Shown here: piece after piece, positions 28,386 through 43,617 of the stretch
Numbering within the stretch: position 1 is the first letter of the stretch
Layout of the letters: each line of letters opens with the position of its first letter
Source of the DNA: Dichomitus squalens LYAD-421 SS1
Taxonomy: Eukaryota; Basidiomycota; Agaricomycetes; Polyporales; Polyporaceae
Length of the DNA: 64,000 nucleotides
NCBI RefSeq assembly: GCF_000275845.1
Contig: NW_006766886.1
Location: 419,573 to 483,572 of the forward strand
Direction: 5' to 3'
Notes under the pieces: model-generated
Seen by the model: only the letters and a program-made list of their open reading frames with translations
Databases searched by the model: none
Told to the model about the DNA's origin: nothing
Position numbers and translations under genes: made by a program

Positions 28386-29805
28386 TTACGCAGCCATACG
28401 ACGGGGAACAACGAGGAACGGGACGCACCGCTTGTATTCTTGCCATTCAGGAGCACTGCCGTACTTCTTGTCTCCAGCGCGCTAATTGCGAAGTCAAGCA
28501 GTTCAGGGGCTGCCGATAAACGTCGGTCGCAAGGCACTCTGTACCCACGTCGACGCCACGACGCCGAAGGGAGAGCACTTACCTCAAGAGGGGGGACTCC
28601 CGAAACACGTGTGAGCAGAAACCAGGTCAGAAGTGGGCTCAGACCCGCAAGCAACCACGCCCCCCTCGGGAAGGAGGGTGACCGCAGGGACCCGCTGGAG
28701 AGTAGCCAGATTCCGGTCCACAAGCCCACTTCGCCAACGTAACTGCAAGGCCATCGATACGATTTAACCAAACTGAGGGAAAAGGCGGACAGGGAAGCGT
28801 GTGCGCACTTTGGGTGGCGGCTGATGCCCCAGAGACCGTTGGTAATGAACTTCTCGTCATGCTGCTTGTTATCCTTCGCACGACGCCAAGCGGATTTCTG
28901 GTGGTCCGCCACTGGGAGTCCCGCGATAACCGGACACGCTGCTCCGTGAGCATTCAGCATTGACGTTGCGGCTTACGTACCGATCTCAAATAGCCAAGAT
29001 CCTGCGAAGAGGGCGACCGAGAAGTAGTCAAGGGGCCCAAGTTTGGGATGATTAGCCGGGGACAAGGTGTTAACCTGGACAGCGGAATTGGCGAAATGTA
29101 CGTCAGCTGTTGAGTCCTGTGAGAGCTTGAGAAGCACTTCGCCTCGCATGACCTAATGCCGTCCCAATGCCAGAACCCTATAAATGCGCGGTGAAAGTTA
29201 CTAACCATGTAGACAGGTAGCCCCACGACCATGATCCATGTGGCTATATGCGCACCTGTTAGTCAAAAGTTGGGGTCTGCATGAAGTGAATTGCACCGAA
29301 TTGCACCTTGGGCCATCCAGAAGGACGTAAATTTGGCGGGTTGATGCTTGACTTCATCGAAACGCGAGTCCCCGCCGGCCTTCATCGCTCGCTTCGTGGG
29401 AGGTGACCGTCGTAAACAGAACAGCTGATCGGCTGAGTGATGTCCCTTACCGTGAAAAGGAAGGTACCAAGTCGGGTAGACCAGGCAAGTATAGCCGCAT
29501 TCAACACCATCTGCCTTGGGGCAAACGAGGTTACTGGGGGGATAACAGCGCTGGGAAGCCGATCCCAGAATTTGGCCTTCAGATGAGGGTAGTAAAGAGA
29601 GACGAGAGTTGTCGAGATGAAGCCCGCGGCACCGCCAAGATCATAGAACTTTTCATTTGCTTGAGGAACAAAGACGGCCGCCAACACTAACCCGGTCAGT
29701 ATAGTGAGCATGTGGTGTCGTTTCACACTGCTTTCACGTCAACCTACCCGACTGTAGGCCGTAGGCCGAGACAGCCGCTGGGAGGAGCTTTGAGAAGGTC
29801 GGCAT
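28386..29805 (-). CDS. DUF1295 / steroid 5-alpha-reductase-like membrane protein
   Basis: Integral membrane protein of the DUF1295 group, related to the C-terminal domain of steroid 5-alpha reductases and sterol C14 reductases; substrate unknown. It starts MPTFSKLLPAAVSAYGLQ at 29805. Membrane-type exons follow (FYDLGGAAGFISTTLVSLYY; VLNAAILAWSTRLG). The family core then reads HQKSAWRRAKDNKQ, FITNGLWGISRHP, YVGEVGLWTGIWL and LLTRVSGVPPLE. A last intron of about 125 bases is spliced out between PPLE and RAGDKKYGSAPEWQEYK, giving the expected soluble C-terminus and a TAA at 28386-28388. The join is in frame and matches the family exactly, so this reading is preferred over reading through. Seven or so introns. 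It is divergent from the GFA-like gene, 343 bases apart. Confidence 0.9.
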
Positions 29806-30148
29806 GGCTCTCGGATTTGCAAGGCGGGATGATGGTCGTTGCGAGAAGAGCTGCAACTTGACAGGCGCGACAACGCGTCAGAGTCCGTAGACGCCTCTAC
29901 CCCGCGTTGAGGACACGGTCACGTGTAGGGAGCAGGACGCGATCGAGTATCGTGACGTCAGACTGCGTCATGGCAAGACCCACCGGTGTGAGTGCATCCG
30001 TGCAGGGGACATTGAATGCGATCCATCGTCCAGTGCATGCTGGCGACAACAGCGAACGGTACTAGTACTGGTGACTGCATCTCTTTCCTTCCTACATCAA
30101 TCACCGACAAGCGGAGGCATCAGACATCGCAACTCAACTTGTTGAGCC
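29806..30148. promoter_or_regulatory. Divergent promoter region DUF1295 / GFA-like
   Basis: These 343 bases separate two divergent start codons and must hold both promoters. No TATA box is obvious. Confidence 0.45.
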
Positions 30149-31177
30149 ATGTCTGCGACCGATGGCTATGTCAAACCAAACGCTCATCCAGAAGCCCCAA
30201 AAACCAACCCTAGAGAACGCGAACATTCGGACATCTATCATCCTCCTGCTGATAACGGCCCATCCAAAGCAGGTGCTTCAAAAACCCAATTCCCGGAGAC
30301 CGGCTGGAATGGTCCCATTCCTAGCCAAAGTGGGGGAGACAAGGAGCAGGACTTCATGAACAAGCCTCCCTACTTCTGGAAGAGTGAAGGAGACAGATTC
30401 AAGCGGAAGCACTTCTCGTCAGTGTCTCTCACTGCGTTCTAGACCGCTATCTTCCTTGTTTTTGTACCCACCTATCACCCTCGCAGACGGTGCTGGTGTG
30501 GAAATGTCGAGTTCGAGTTCCATGGAGACCCTCTCAACGCCAAGCACTGCCATTGCAAGCAATGCCAACACTTGCATGGCGCACCGTTCCAATGGGCCGT
30601 CATCTTCCCCAAGGTACGTATACCCCCTCGCGTTGACCAGAATAACTCCTAAGCATCTGGACAGACTTCTGTCCGCATGATATCAAACAAGAACGATAGC
30701 CTTCACTTCTTCTCAACTCAACGCCGGCAGGGTATACACGATGTCCCATGCAAGGTATTCACGACCGTCTTGAACAGCATTCATAATTCACTCGAAGTCT
30801 GACGCGTCCCGCGGGCAGGTCTCTTGCAACGAGTGCCGATCCCCGATGTTCGATGAGGGGCGTAACACCGTCCTCGCATACCCGTCCTCGTTCAAGTTCC
30901 CCAACGGAAAGGTTCCTACGGACTTCCAGCCAACTGCACACATCTTCTACAGCCAGCGTGTTATGGAAGTTCCAGACGGTATCCCGAAGTGGTCTGGACA
31001 CAAGCAACAGAGCGAGCTTCTGCCCGAGCTCACCACTGAGGAAGGGTATGTTCATGGTTTCTTCTCTTAGTTCAGACCGTCGCGCTGAATATGTGCGGCA
31101 TTATCAGCACAATGCCAAAGTACAAGGGCAAACATGAAGAAGGTCCGATCGACATGCGAAATGATGACAAAACTTGA
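30149..31177 (+). CDS. GFA/CENP-V-type zinc-binding protein
   Basis: Member of the glutathione-dependent formaldehyde-activating (GFA, Mss4-like) fold; the domain binds zinc through cysteine pairs. Many fungal members have no proven activity. The start MSATDGYVKPNAHPEAPK at 30149 leads a 90-residue polar N-terminal part. After an intron (donor GTCAGT) comes RCWCGNVEFEFHGDPL, then HCHCKQCQHLHGAPFQWAV, then VSCNECRSPMFDEGRN: the CxC, CxxC and final CxxC ligands of the GFA fold. A C-terminal segment YSQRVMEVPDGIPKWSG follows, and the last exon ends MRNDDKT with TGA at 31175-31177. All sites used are canonical and in frame. A long N-terminal extension before the domain is common in fungal members. 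Confidence 0.9.
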
Positions 31178-31299
31178 GAGTACATTAATCAAACTGTAGC
31201 GGGCTCCCGGCTTCCCTACTGATGCAGAATAACATACACGCGAATCATGCAACCCCTCGGGCCACATTTGATCGTCGACAACCGCTGCAATATCTTCTC

Positions 31300-31833
31300 C
31301 TACTCCTCTGTGTTAGCAGCCCTCCTGCGGTTAGCGCTCCGATCTCTCACCCAGCACCGGCTGCACCACTTCCCACTGCATTGCGTCCCGAATCCCCAAG
31401 GCGTAGTCTCCGCTCCCGAGGCAGGAGCCAGCATCCGAATCACCGGCTGAGGCACCTCGGGCAAGCTGTCGACAAGGGCGATGAACGCCGCGCGGAGCTC
31501 GCGGTCAGGTAGTGTCGCGATCATGACATGCAGCCGTGCGTGCGCCGCGTCGTCCAGCGGGCGGGGGAGGTCGAAGAAGCCTATGGCGACGCCGAGGATG
31601 TTGTCGATGTCATCGACGGTAACGTCGTCCTCGTCGATGGGTGGACTGGGACATGGACGGGGGGTACTCGGTGCGCCCATGCCAGCGGTGGGGTGGTCGC
31701 GGCTTGGTTGGTGGTTACGACCAGGCTCGACGACGCCTGGCTCGCTAGCAGGGGTGCCCGCGGTCGGCTTGTCGGTGAGCTCGTCGGAGACGTTCGCGTC
31801 GGTGAGCTTGTCTTGATTGGTGGGCGACGACAT
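31300..31833 (-). CDS. Hypothetical protein, 177 residues
   Basis: I do not recognise a family. The frame is open from 32118, but the most likely start is the ATG at 31833 (MSSPTNQDKLTDANVSDELT). The first 60 residues are polar and proline-rich. The middle looks folded and acidic-amphipathic: DEDDVTVDDIDNILGVAIGF, RLHVMIATLPDREL and RAAFIALVDSLPEVPQPVI. The last 40 residues (from ASGAETTPWG) change to Arg/Cys/Trp-rich and may really be intron, so the true C-terminus could lie elsewhere. The stop used is TAG at 31300-31302. Convergent with the GFA gene. Coding is plausible from composition but unproven. Confidence 0.45.
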   Translation of the reverse strand: MSSPTNQDKLTDANVSDELTDKPTAGTPASEPGVVEPGRNHQPSRDHPTAGMGAPSTPRPCPSPPIDEDDVTVDDIDNILGVAIGFFDLPRPLDDAAHARLHVMIATLPDRELRAAFIALVDSLPEVPQPVIRMLAPASGAETTPWGFGTQCSGKWCSRCWVRDRSANRRRAANTEE

Positions 31834-34248
31834 CGCGGTCTGGTCGTTGTTTGGTGGAATGGGGAGTGTGGTACGTGGTGTGGCGCTGGTGGTCCTGGTC
31901 AAAGACGCACTGGCCGGCCAGCGGTTGAGCGCCGAGCTTTCAACGTGCTGTCGGTCGTCGCGGACCGTCGGAGGACGAACCTTGATTGATCCTATTGTCA
32001 GTGTCTGGCAGAGTTGTATGTTGCGCGAATCGCCTCCGTCTCTGCAAAGGAACTGGGTCAGAAACCTATGGCTGCGTCCATTGTAGGAGGCCGAACGCCC
32101 ACGAACAGACCAATACATGTAATTTCAGTCCGTATCTCGTCAATTCCCTCGGGGAGCATCACAATGATTGCAAGTTTGGTTGCACTGCCGGTCGTCGGAG
32201 TTCTTTGTTGATATACAATGCCCGCTACACCCTACCTGGGCTAAAATTAGTGGAGTTCGAACTGTTGTGAACGTCGTCATTGGACTCGCAGACCGCCTGA
32301 AGTTAAGAATATCGTGTATCTTAGTGCTCTCGTATCCTGTTTTCCCCGCCATGCCACCTGGTCGCGACCCAGAGCCCCGACCTGACACGATCCTGCCGAA
32401 CGGCTCGCCCAAGCGCTCCCGGGTGGCGTAGACGGCGCAAAACACTAACGCAAGCATCGGCAATAGCAGACCAACCCAGGATGCGACGATGTTTGACAAG
32501 GCCAGATGGTCGACTGCACATCTCGTACTGCGAGACCCGCTCGGAATGCTTCACAGATTCACTTGAATCGCCGTCGCAAGCTTGCCCAAACATCACCTTG
32601 ACCAGACGTAAGAGCACTTAGCATCGAATGCAGATTATATCAAAGGAGGAATCTCCCGGATGCTCGTCGCTGCCAACAAGCAGACGAGGATCTCGGCCCG
32701 AGAGGCCTTTGTGGTACCAACGAGGGCGTGGTAGCAGGGCGACTTGATAGCTGTGCGCTTCCTGTGGAATACGATAGCGTCAGCAAAGCCGGACTTCCTG
32801 GTACCACCAAAGCATACTTGCAAGGTCAAGAGCACATACTCAACGAAGGCACGAAGTTTTGCCGCATGGTCTGGTGAGGTGGGTCCTGGACCGGATTCGC
32901 CAGTATCAGCAATTCGCCGCGGCGGCGGGGGTCGACATAGCCTGCCGTTGGGTACCATGTCGGCCAGTACGCGTGCCCGCCTGGCATATAGCGACAAGTC
33001 CCGGTACCAGCACCAGTGCAGGTATTATCACCCACCAGCTGCAGGCCCATCTCTGCGGGAAATTCCTTCGGTGAAGACGTCCAACTCCAACTCGGCGGAT
33101 CCGCGATGGGCAATTTGCGTGAGGTGTCGTGAAGAATACATCTTGCGCATATATCGAGCTTGGGCGACTGACAGCTGCGCGTAGGTCATCTCGGGGTGTA
33201 TAGCGCTATACAGTTACATTTGATAGGAACAACCGTGAGGCATCTGGGCACTAGTGATGCCATCGGAAGAGCTTGGCCTATTACAGCTCCTACTGTCCTG
33301 CCGCCACGCCCACTGTCATTAGAGTATACATGCCATCGGAAATGAGCGGCGACATTTAAGGCATACGCGGCTTGATAGAATTGATCTGGCGAGGTCCATT
33401 CAAACAATTGGTTCACTTGTACATGCTAAATCATATTAATCGCACTTACTTAGAGGACGCGTACGAGACCAGGGATACGTTATTATCAATATAGTATGCT
33501 TCGCCATTCGGGTAGTTATCTTAGCTGAAAGCTTCGTGCGCCTGAGATTCGTCACTGAGGAGGGACGGTGGGAGTGTCGACGGAGAGGTACTCGTAAGCG
33601 TACGTCTCTGATGACTAGGTGTGAGAAAGTACTTCACGACCTTGAGTCATATCGGCTCGCCCGGATGACAACCGAATAGAATGTGACATCCATTGACAAC
33701 TGCAAGTTTTCGGCTCAGTACTATTCTTCGACGACACTTAAGACAACTGTGCTCCACTCACATTGCGGCGCTGAACGTATGCCGACGATGGCGCTGTCAG
33801 ATCGCACACAGTAAACTACCGTGTCGGTGAGTACCGAGGAGACTGACCAGATTCGTTGGAAACGTTCTCGCCTACACAGAAAGAGGAAGGACCTTGATCG
33901 ACACACACAAAAGAAGATTGGACGCAAATCACGGTGGTTCTGACCTCGTCCTGACCTCGAGGAGACGTGCTTGAGTCATGCGATGACCGCTGGTGCGCTG
34001 AATGGAACCAACAATCGCAACCTCCATGATGCAAGGAGAGGTGTCTGCAGGCACGGCCAGCCATATAATCTCGTGATGACCTGATGGTAACTGTCATGAT
34101 CCTTACGGTATGAACTGTACCAATCCCTCGCGAATGGTAGCGCATAGCCGCTCATGTCATCAAGCGGATGATGCAGAGTATGATACACGTTCCTACACCG
34201 TAGCCCTTCAGTAGGCATAACGTAACGTAGTATACACACCGAAGGAGG
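31834..34248. other. 2.4 kb region without a recognisable gene
   Basis: Several 60-150 codon frames exist on the minus strand at 32635-33420, for example one with GLQLVGDNTCTGAG at about 32960-33055, which could be exons of a spliced gene. I could not join them into a convincing protein. 33420-34248 is AT-richer and shows nothing. Confidence 0.35.
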
Positions 34249-38426
<4,178 letters not shown>

Positions 38427-39695
38427 CGTGACCGACGGTTGACGGTTGCGGCAACGGGAATCGTGCGGAACGCGAGAGCGGAGGAGGTCACCGTTGTCGA
38501 CAATGAATAAGTTGTTTACTTTAACGCTTTGTTTGGCGATGTGGGGTGGATCCGTCTGCTGCAGATAACCTCTGACTCACACTTGCTCCCTCACACAACA
38601 AGGACTATAAGACCTCGTTCGCAATGCCTAGTAGTCGACCTCTGCTACCGACAAGGAGAATGGGCTACGCTACGACCAGGAAGCCGTTGAGTCGGGGTGC
38701 CGACGAAGGAACCCTAACCCCGCCCTTGCTGCATGAGTGCCCGGGGTCCCAGGTGATTCTTGCCCAAACGACAGAACCAGGAAACAGCCTGCCGCGGCAA
38801 TGCCATGGATTAAGTCTTCCCTCTGCAGTTACTTACATGAACATGGTTCAGCCGCACTTGATGATGCCTAAAGTACGGATGTGGGAGCTGATGGAGAAGA
38901 CAATGTACTGCGGGACGAATGCTCAGCTTCCGTTGGTTCATCCACAGGAAAGGTACTCGTCGTGACGATATGTCCCAATTCGACCGTCTTCGAGGCCATG
39001 ATGTCTGTTCTGTATGCTGTTGCTCCCGTAGATGATTGACTGAATTCCTGACTTGCTCATCGAGGCACATAGATGTGCTAACCTGCAAGCCCACTATTAC
39101 TGCTTGCGAGCAACCCCCGTGCATGCGGTTCCGGGGTCCTATCCAGAGCGCCATGGGGCTTCCTGCGCCGCCTTTGGCAACTTCACCTTGTTCGCACCGA
39201 CTCGAGTCAGCCTAGACACAACGGAGTGTGGGTAGCTATATCACACACATGCTGGCGTGCTTATTGGACATGTATCTAACGCTGTCTGTGGTCGATTGCC
39301 ACGACGAGTGAAGGGTACCGCGGTCGGCAGGGCTCTCCGGGGACACCCCGGGCGACTGCATTAGCGCCCGTACCTCGGGGAGCTGAGGGGGGCTGTGGGC
39401 CACAGAAATGCATAAGATTTATCGGAAAGAAGACAGAGAGGCTCTAGAGGAGAGGAAGAGATGGCCTAGCCGGACAGTAGGCTCGAAGAAGGGGCGGCGG
39501 GGCCGGGGACGGGCGAGAAAAGGGCGGTTTGCGTAAGAGTGGCTGAAGTGCGTGGCTCTCTAGAACCAAACAACAAATAAGGATGCCGTGGGCAGCGACA
39601 CTCTCTCACTCGAAACTGCTCTGCGCTATATCAGTTTGATAGCTCCGTCTCTCCCTCTTCCCCAAACCACCATCTCCTCTGCACATACGCCCCAA
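38427..39695. promoter_or_regulatory. Divergent intergenic region (MYST HAT / LAMMER kinase)
   Basis: 1.27 kb with both promoters. The part just before 39696 is an open frame continuing the kinase reading frame upstream but without an ATG, so it is probably 5' leader. Nothing else was recognised. Confidence 0.45.
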
Positions 39696-41700
39696 ATGCA
39701 GGCCGCAGTGCACGCCCTGGCTCCCCAGCTGCTCTCCCAGTACTCGCACTCGTCTCACCGCCCACCGCCTCCGAGCAACATCAGCTCCATGCCCACTCCC
39801 CCTGTCACGGCTCGCAAGCGCAAGCGGCAGCAATACACGGTGACCTACAGCGAAGTCCAGGAGGTCGACAGCTCAGGCAAGGTCCGCGAGGTGATCGTCA
39901 TTGACGACACGCCTCCGCCCACAACGGTCTCCCCTGCGACTACCCACACTGCCATGTATTCTGCGTCGTACCAACCCCCAGTCTATAACGCACCGATTCG
40001 CACGCGGGCGAGGGCAGCTGCGGAGGCGCAGGCCCTATCCGCAAGCACGTCCTCTGGGCTCACAGTTGCCCCTGCCCCCAAGAAGCGCAAGCGGGACCCC
40101 GCAGACGACATTGGCATCATCCCCAAGAAGACTATCACGAACGGTGGCATTGCAAACGGAATCGCAGTGACAAAGTCCTTTGCGACTGGCAGCGGGGCCA
40201 TTGCGGACGATGTGCGTCTTCCCTTCTCCCGTCAGAGTGTTGCCGATCTGACTATCGTGTGTATCAGGCGTCAAAGCCGGAGGGCCCCTGCGACGACAAA
40301 GAGGGCCATTATATCATCGTTCCGGATGACATGATACATAGTCGATGTAAGTGGCGATCTCCTGAACGTCGACGATCAATGCTCATTAACCTGAGTACTT
40401 GCAGACCGAACTGTCCGTCTACTCGGCCAAGGGACGTTCGGAAAGGTGGTCGAGGCCTTGGACACAGAAACAAATCGGCGAGTCGCAATCAAGATCATTC
40501 GAGCCATCCCCAAGTACCGCGATGCAAGTAAAATTGAGGTCCGAGTGCTGCAGAAGCTGAAGGAACGGGACCCGCTCAATAGACAGTAAGAAGGTCACTA
40601 TCGTCATGCGAGATTCCAGCTGGCTGATGCGCGCTTCAGTAAATGCATCCACTTGCTTACATGGTTCGACCATCGGAATCACATCTGCTTGGTGTCCGAG
40701 CTGCTCGGCATGTGCGTATACGACTTCCTCAAGGAGAACGACTTCGCTCCCTTCCCACGTCAACACATACAATCCTTTGCAAGGCAACTTCTTGGCAGTG
40801 TAGCATGTAAGCCCCACGCCTCGCCCACTGATTCTTCGTGCGGCGGAGTGGCTAATTAGATGCGATCTCAGTCCTTCACGAACTCCATTTGATCCATACC
40901 GACCTGAAGCCCGAAAATATCTTATTGGTAAACAACGATTATCAGATTGTTCAAGTCCCTACATCGTCTAAGGTGCGACGACTTCTTGCGCGCCACGTAC
41001 GCGAGAAGCTGACCTCATCTGGCTTTTTCAGCGTGGTGCACCGACGAGGAGCAAGCGGATACTGCACTCAACGGATATCCGGCTGATCGACTTCGGTTCT
41101 GCAACGTTCGAAGATGAATACCACTCCAGTGTCGTGTCGACACGGCATTATCGTGCTCCCGAGATCATTCTTGGTATGCGATGCCTCTACGGTTCACATC
41201 GATTCCTAACGATTTGGTGCAAATAGGACTCGGGTGGTCATACCCTTGCGACGTCTTTTCACTCGGCTGCATACTGGTCGAGTTCTACACGGGCGTCGCA
41301 TTATTCCAGACTCACGATAACCTGGAGCATCTGGCCATGATGGAGCAAGTCATGGGCAAGATGCCAGAGAGGTTCGCGCGGTCTGGTGCACGAGCCAAGC
41401 CGGAATACTTCAAGGAGGGGTGTAAACTCGACTGGCCAAAGCCCAAGGCTACGCGCCAGAGCAAGAAGGAGGTGCGGGCATGCCGGAGTCTGCAGGTATG
41501 TTCTGCTCTGTCCCATGGGCATATTCGCGACCTGACCGTACGCTGTTCAATAGGAGATCATTCCTGCGACAGATCCAATCAACCGTCACTTCCTTGACCT
41601 CGTCAAGAAGCTACTCACCTTCGACCCGGCGCAACGAATCACAGTCAAGGAGGCTCTCAACCATCCATATTTCACGCTACAGATCCCTAACGAGTATTGA
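39696..41700 (+). CDS. LAMMER/CLK dual-specificity protein kinase (Kns1/Lkh1-like)
   Basis: Kinase that phosphorylates SR-type splicing factors and other regulators. The first in-frame ATG is at 39696 ([16 protein letters not shown]); the frame is open from before 39588 without an earlier ATG. About 180 residues are disordered, with basic clusters (KKRKRD) and VREVIVIDD. The kinase domain shows [15 protein letters not shown], the ATP lysine in [70 protein letters not shown] and [13 protein letters not shown]. The family signature reads [11 protein letters not shown], so the LAMMER arginine is glutamine here. Introns split the domain at several points; one links VQVPTSSK to [17 protein letters not shown]. 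The TGA is at 41698-41700. All catalytic residues are intact. Confidence 0.94.
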
Positions 41701-43617
41701 ACGATCTCCCTGCTCCTCTCTTCAACTCGATCTCGGTTCATGACAGGTGTCGGACTGGCCTGCTGCCGTTGTATACTCTCGCGCTCGTCTACATACAGTA
41801 TTGCTATCGCCGTCGCATGGTCGCTATCCCGTCCACTAGTAGTCGGAGATTTTGCTATTGCATCTTCTCGTAGGTCGTAATCTCCCATGTACAACACGCA
41901 GTAGTGTGCCACCATCCCCTCTCTAGTCTCATCTTCGTCTTTGGATGCCGGTCTCCTCATCTCCATCCGTTGGATCGTTCTTCCCTTTCGTCGAGCGAAG
42001 GTCTCTTCCATTCCTCGCCCCCGTTTATCTTCGCCCACCCGACCTCCTTACATTTTGCAGCCCTTCCCCGCCGACATCCCTCATCGCTTGCCGACGTTGA
42101 CCGCGACACCTATCCGACTGCTTATTGTCTCTCTCTTCCAGTCACTCGACCTGTCTCGCCCGCTCAATGCCTCATCTTGTATCTATGTCCAGGCTCTGGT
42201 ATCGGTCTCATGTCTCGTCTACTAAGTAACATTATACATAGAAGCAACGTCACTCCTCCCCGGCGCCGTCCCCGCTGAGCTGTCAAGCCTCGAAGAGCAA
42301 AGCCTCCGCGTCGCTGCCGAGGAACGTGCGTACTGAACCGCCCCGCCAATCGCCACCGATCTTTGCGCAACGGCGGGCACGCTGAGCTGGTCCGTGCGCG
42401 GAAGGGCTCACGCTGTTCGCAGTCACGCCAGGAGCTCACCCCGGCGTTACGTTGAGGGGTCTGAGCGGAGACGGCCCCGGGATCGATCCGCCGCGCACAA
42501 ATGTTCATATTCTCAGTGTCCGCAGCCCGGATCTGCACATGCACACTGCAGACACTGCAGTCCAACCGCTCCCGCGTCCAGGCCATTCCAGCGAGCAACT
42601 TCGTCCGCGGTCGCATGACCCCAGCCCAGGTGCGTTCGCGCCCATTCGTCCGCAGATATATCCCTCCGGCTCTTGTCTGGCCGCAGACGATACGACTGTC
42701 GGCCTTGCTCGAAGAGGGGGCCCCTTCGCTGTGGTGCGATAACTGCGTTGGCAGATATGAGCGCGACACGCCATGGCCGCACGGACCTCGCTGACTCCCG
42801 CAAAATCCTCCCAGAATGGCAATTCTGTTCAGCCTCCGCGCGCCCAAGCTGCGAGCAGGACATAACATATGTATATTACAAGTATGGTTGTACGTCCGTT
42901 CCGCTCAATTCCGCGCCGTCTTGCCGCACAAGGAGGTACCATCGCCCCGGGGCATCCTTCCCTGGCACGCTGGCCCTCCACGCGCAGAGACGACGCGAAC
43001 GTGCTGCAGGCGGCGCTCACCCCGGCCACGCAGACCCTTGAAAGAACGCATACCTTGTGACCAGGCGACGCCCGAAGAACGGTCGGCCGTGAGACAAAAT
43101 GGCCGTGCGTTTGCCCGCCTTCCAGCCGAAAGTGCTATGGAATTGCGTGCAAGATGACTGCGCGATTGCAGCTACTGCGCGGTCAGGATCAGCACTGGGT
43201 CCAACCCACTCCGGCTGCAGCCGGCATCACTGTACCGCGCCGCGCGAAAAGCACTTGTTCGCCTCGAATAGCATGTTGTCCGCCGTGTGGTCATATCGGT
43301 CTGCCCATCATGGCAATTCCTGCAAGTAGGCACGCGTTATCACCGTTGATCGTCGTAACTCCGTAGACACACCTGTTCGTACATATACCTCCGGTGTGGG
43401 AGCGTCACGCAATAATCCAGATGATCCCTGAGAAAATGTTTCATTGTGCAAGTTACGCGCATATAATGCGCACGTCGCCGGAGTGATCCTACAGACAGCA
43501 AACTGTGCAGTAGCGAAAGCCAAAAGAGAAACCAATAATGACATGCAAGCGAGTCCGTGTAGCATCCGCGAAAACAATCCTCAACGCACAAGACACCGAC
43601 AGCAAGCGAGCTCAAGC
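41701..43617. other. Convergent intergenic region with a GC-rich block (about 42280-43320)
   Basis: The first 500 bases probably hold the kinase 3' untranslated region. From about 42280 to 43320 the DNA is GC-rich and open in several frames on both strands at once. None carries a recognisable motif. It may be a decayed gene or a non-coding GC-rich stretch. Confidence 0.35.

Noticed and set aside
32835..33113. Minus-strand frame with GLQLVGDNTCTGAG
   Set aside because: It looks somewhat protein-like, but I could not connect it to start, stop or neighbouring exons, so it is not called as a gene.
42164..42868. 234-codon minus-strand frame in the GC-rich block
   Set aside because: No motif, several other frames are equally open, and composition (Arg/Ser/Gly/Cys-rich) is typical of chance frames in GC-rich DNA.
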